Assembly (NCBI RefSeq): GCF_018320785.1
Contig: NC_054881.1
Coordinates: 16,492,275 to 16,556,274 of the forward strand
Source: Cheilinus undulatus
Taxonomy: Eukaryota; Chordata; Actinopteri; Labriformes; Labridae
Direction: 5' to 3'
DNA: 64,000 nucleotides
Shown: piece by piece, positions 60,771-64,000 of the stretch
Position numbering within the stretch: position 1 is the first letter of the stretch
Layout of the letters: every line of letters begins with the position of its first letter
Position numbers and translations under genes: made by a program
The notes under the pieces: model-generated
What the model saw: the letters and a program-made list of their open reading frames with translations, nothing else
What the model was told of the DNA's origin: nothing
Database searches by the model: none

Positions 60771-62309
60771 GAATAAAAAAACTATTTTAGAATACAATTA
60801 AATATGCAAATAAATATTATATCAACAGAAATAGAAGCCAACATGTAATAATAGGGTACTACAGGAAAAGCATCTTTGTAATCATTGAACAAAAGTCAGC
60901 TTTGAATAGGTTACTCTTCTGCCTTGGTTTGAATAATAAAAGTGCAGCAGGCTTAACTTTGGTATTATGAATGTCCAGCCCCTAAATTGCATAAAGTATA
61001 CTTAAAAAATAACAGCGCATTATTTCACACATTTCTGCAATTAAGAAAATTCTAATGGTCTCAGTTGTGTAACACTTAAACTTCAAGTCTGCATTTGTTT
61101 CTGTCAAGCTGTTGTTAGGTAATGTGCAGACTGCAAATGGGGAACTCCTTTGCCACACATCAAGATGTGTTTACTCATCATGCGTTAAGTAGTCCTCAGG
61201 CAGTGAAATCAGTTGTATAATGTCTCCAGTGTCCCCTTTAAGAGCCTTCTTAAGACCGTGATGATGTCATCAGGATTACACAGTATAGCCTGTGTTCCTG
61301 TGTTTTGATTGGGGGTTGTGGTGTCTGAAAGAATTGTACATCAGGGATGCTAACCAGCCAAACACTGTGTACTACTGCAGATCTGATATTCTTTTAATTG
61401 AAAGATTGAGTGTTTTTGAAGTTGTGGTTTTTTGATCGACTGAAAAATCATGATATCAGAGGCTTTATTCATTCAGTAGCTGTTGCAAAGGGTAACAAGG
61501 ATCCAACAGTGATAAATTATTCAGTGTCAAATTTCTTGCATTGACAGCAACACTCGACAGATGCACTGAAGAGGATCCAGCTCCATCATGCTTTGATTAT
61601 TTTCATAACAGTAACTGTGTTTACATCTTTCATGCAAACTGTGATATGATCAACAATCAGAGGTCTCCTCATAAGTAAATATGAAAATACTGAGTGTGGC
61701 CAGTGAATATGAGGTTTGCCTTTTATGGAAAAAATGTGTCGTGAAGGACTTGTAGTTGCCATTGTCAGTGAAGCTAAACATTTGAACCCCCTACTTACTA
61801 GCTGCACTATATGTTATAAACCAAGCCACCTCCATGTTAACAGATGGTGCATGGGTTAAAAAAAATCAATTAATCACTTAGCTAAAATGCCAGCGCTGCC
61901 CACCTTACTTTTTAAAGATCTCTCAAGCAAAAACTGCATCCCTTACTGCTCCGTAAACAACCATTTTCATTTTGGGGATGAATGTCAAATGATGAGGGGG
62001 AAAAGCTGTTAAAGTAGCTTTCCTGGTTTATGCATTGAGATACTTAGAAAGCATTTTGGGATCTTGTAGTGATGGCGAACTGTTTGGTAAATACGCAGCA
62101 TAAAGTGTTTTTTCTTCTGCTGTAAAGACTGCTCAAAATAAGTTAGGGGAGGCGAAGTTATGCTTTACTATGTGTCCTAACTGCACATGATGCAGGCAAG
62201 CTTGATTGCACATTGAGCGATACAGTGCCAGGATGCAATGCTCAGGTGATTGCCTTAATAGAAAATAAATCTTCTTTCAATCCATAGGGTTGTCGCATAT
62301 TTTGCCACC

Positions 62310-62960
62310 TTCATTTTACTCTCTACAGGAAGCATCCCCACAGTATGATGCTGCCACCACCGTGCTTCACAGTGGGGATGGTGTGTTCGTGGTGATTTGC
62401 GATGTTTGGTGTCCACCAAAACAAGGCATCTTCTGATGGCCTAAAAGCATTGTTTTGGTCTCATCAGACCAAGGAGCAACTTTCTTCCACTTGACCATGG
62501 AGTCTCCCACATGCCTTTTGGTGAACTCTAGTCAAGATTGAATGAGTTCTCTTCAACAGTGGCTCTCTCTCTGCCACTCTCTCAGAAAGCTTTGACTGGT
62601 GAAGAACCCAGGCAAAAGTTGTTGTATGCAGAGTCTCTCTCATCTCTAAGCCTGTAACTCCTTCAGATGAGTCATAGGTGTCTTGGTGGCCTCTCTCATG
62701 AGTCTCCTTCTAGCACGGCAGATTTACACATGTGCCATATTCCTTCCATTTCTTGATGATGAACTCGGGGGGATGTTTAGTGCCTTTGAATTTTGTTGTC
62801 TTTATATCACAATCACTTGAGACACATTCATTGCACTCAGGTGATCGCCATTTCACTTATTTTGAGACTAATAACACAAGTTGGCTGGACCTCTGTTGAA
62901 TTAGGTCAGTCACTTTAAAGGTAGTGAATAAAGCTATCACTTTTTGTGCATTATATATAT
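62310..62960 (-). mobile_element. Tc1-like transposon relic
   Basis: Plus strand carries CATCCCCACAGTATGATGCT, CCACCACCGTGCTTCACAG, CTCATCAGACCAAGGAGC, GTCTCCCACATGCCTTTTGG, CAACAGTGGCTCTCTCTCTG and GGAC...GTTGAATTAGGTCAGTCA, the antisense wording of a very abundant fish Tc1 family. Related to the short element at 52058-52673. Left end missing. Confidence 0.75.
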
Positions 62961-64000
62961 TTTTTTATAGAGACTATACAGCATAGGCGTAGTCATTTTT
63001 TAATTAATGTAGTCAGTTCAGAGTAAAAATTCTATGCATTGATCTTTAAAGCATCTGCAAAGTTCATCAGCCTCTGGAATAACACATGCAGTATCTGCAT
63101 GGTCTCAGTGCATACATTATTCTATAAGGGTGACCTGATTGGGGTTTGAATACATTAAATAACAGCAAAGTACAGAGAGAAACATCCTTTAACTCTTACA
63201 GCAATGCTGAGATGCTGCATTTGTCACAATGAGAGGGTCATAAGGCCCCTTCTCAAATGCCTCTGACTTTTTAAAGTTGACCCATGTAGGCTGCAGCACA
63301 CAGAGGAGCACACACACTCACTTGTGTGTGATGTCTGTTGTACCAGTGCGACCAGAAAAACAAACTTATCTCTTTTCTCAGGCTCTTTTTTCCCTTCCTG
63401 ACTTCTCTTTCACAGCTTTTTTAACAGGTGTTAAAAAGGGTTACATTAATATTTTTGCTGCAAACTGAGCAGATAGACACATGCACTTATTCACACACTC
63501 TTTCAAGCACACATACACGACTAGCCTGTGGGCAGGAAGCAGCAGCAGGAGGGGAGGAAGTGATTTCAGAGCCTCAACCAGATGCCGCAGAGCTCTTCTC
63601 TGGAAACATATCTGGTCACCGAACACTTAATCATTCTCTTTCTTCTCTTTCTCTTTCTCCTCTATATGACAGCCTGATCATTTATTTCTCCTCTCGCTCG
63701 CTGACCCTCCACCACTCTCGCTCCTGTTTCTATTTCTAGCAGAGAGAAAGAAATGTGCGATAAGGAGGGAAAGCACATTTATCAGTTATGTCATCTCAGG
63801 AAGTGGAAGAAATGTGCCTTGTTTCTCTGTTGGTAAACAAACCTGGCAGTGTTTCCATTGCATGTAGATTTATTAGCTCTGCTGTGTGAAGAGGATTTCA
63901 GCAGATGAAACAGATCTAGTCCTTTGTTTTAGGCTGTATTTAAACTGATGTACAGGTAAAAGTGAAACAAACACAAGGAAACTAAGATCAGGTGCTGGTC
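62961..64000. other. gene-free end of window
   Basis: No exon supported. The stretch near 63520-63610 is GC-richer (AAGCAGCAGCAGGAGGGGAG) and is followed by a CTTTCTCTTT pyrimidine run; function unknown. Confidence 0.4.

Overview
This is a stretch of a teleost fish nuclear genome, most likely a spiny-rayed (percomorph) fish. The genes have introns with canonical GT-AG junctions, the intergenic DNA is AT-rich, and fish-typical mobile DNA is everywhere (Tc1-like, hAT-like, BEL/Pao, non-LTR, MITEs). The clearest marker is gsdf, a ray-finned-fish member of the TGF-beta superfamily. Exons were assembled by eye from splice signals, reading phase and recalled family sequences; no alignment could be run.

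Layout from left to right. (1) 1.5-4.7 kb, minus strand: a complete five-exon gsdf (214 aa), with a TATA-like box and adjacent NR5A/SF-1-like and Dmrt-like sites upstream. (2) 8.5-19.2 kb, minus strand: four in-phase exons encoding only the last 96 residues of an animal chitin synthase. No catalytic exon was seen. Its 9.3 kb intron holds a tandem repeat, a 658 bp fold-back element, a BEL/Pao fragment with a probable LTR, and MITEs. (3) 20.7-30.4 kb, plus strand: a complete ppef2, a Ca-regulated serine/threonine phosphatase with an IQ motif and EF-hands. Its introns carry a Tc1 fragment and a roughly 1.2 kb minisatellite-like array. (4) 30.8-35.8 kb: an inverted Tc1 relic and old repeats, no gene. 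(5) 35.8-38.4 kb, minus strand: two-exon gng10 (68 aa). (6) 41.1-43.3 kb, plus strand: two-exon nxnl2 (156 aa), a thioredoxin-fold photoreceptor-viability factor that keeps the CPPC active site. (7) 43.3-64 kb: no coding gene. Two GC-rich exon-like segments at 48.1 and 49.2-49.4 kb could be alternative non-coding first exons of a plus-strand gene lying beyond the window.

The genes do not form a pathway. ppef2 and nxnl2 are both linked to photoreceptors in vertebrates, and gng10 encodes a G-protein gamma subunit. In human, PPEF2 lies on 4q21 whereas GNG10 and NXNL2 lie on 9q, so the 30.4-35.8 kb interval joins two blocks that are separate in mammals.

No new defence or enzymatic system was found. 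The most interesting items are the chitin synthase C-terminal remnant beside the sex-differentiation gene gsdf, the clustered gonadal-factor motifs upstream of gsdf, a possible 9-nt microexon in ppef2, and several mobile elements whose boundaries and insertion mechanism can be read directly: a hAT element with 8-bp duplications, a non-LTR insertion with a 5-prime inversion and 13-bp duplications, a nested retroposon in a Tc1 copy, and a long hairpin flanked by TATTA.
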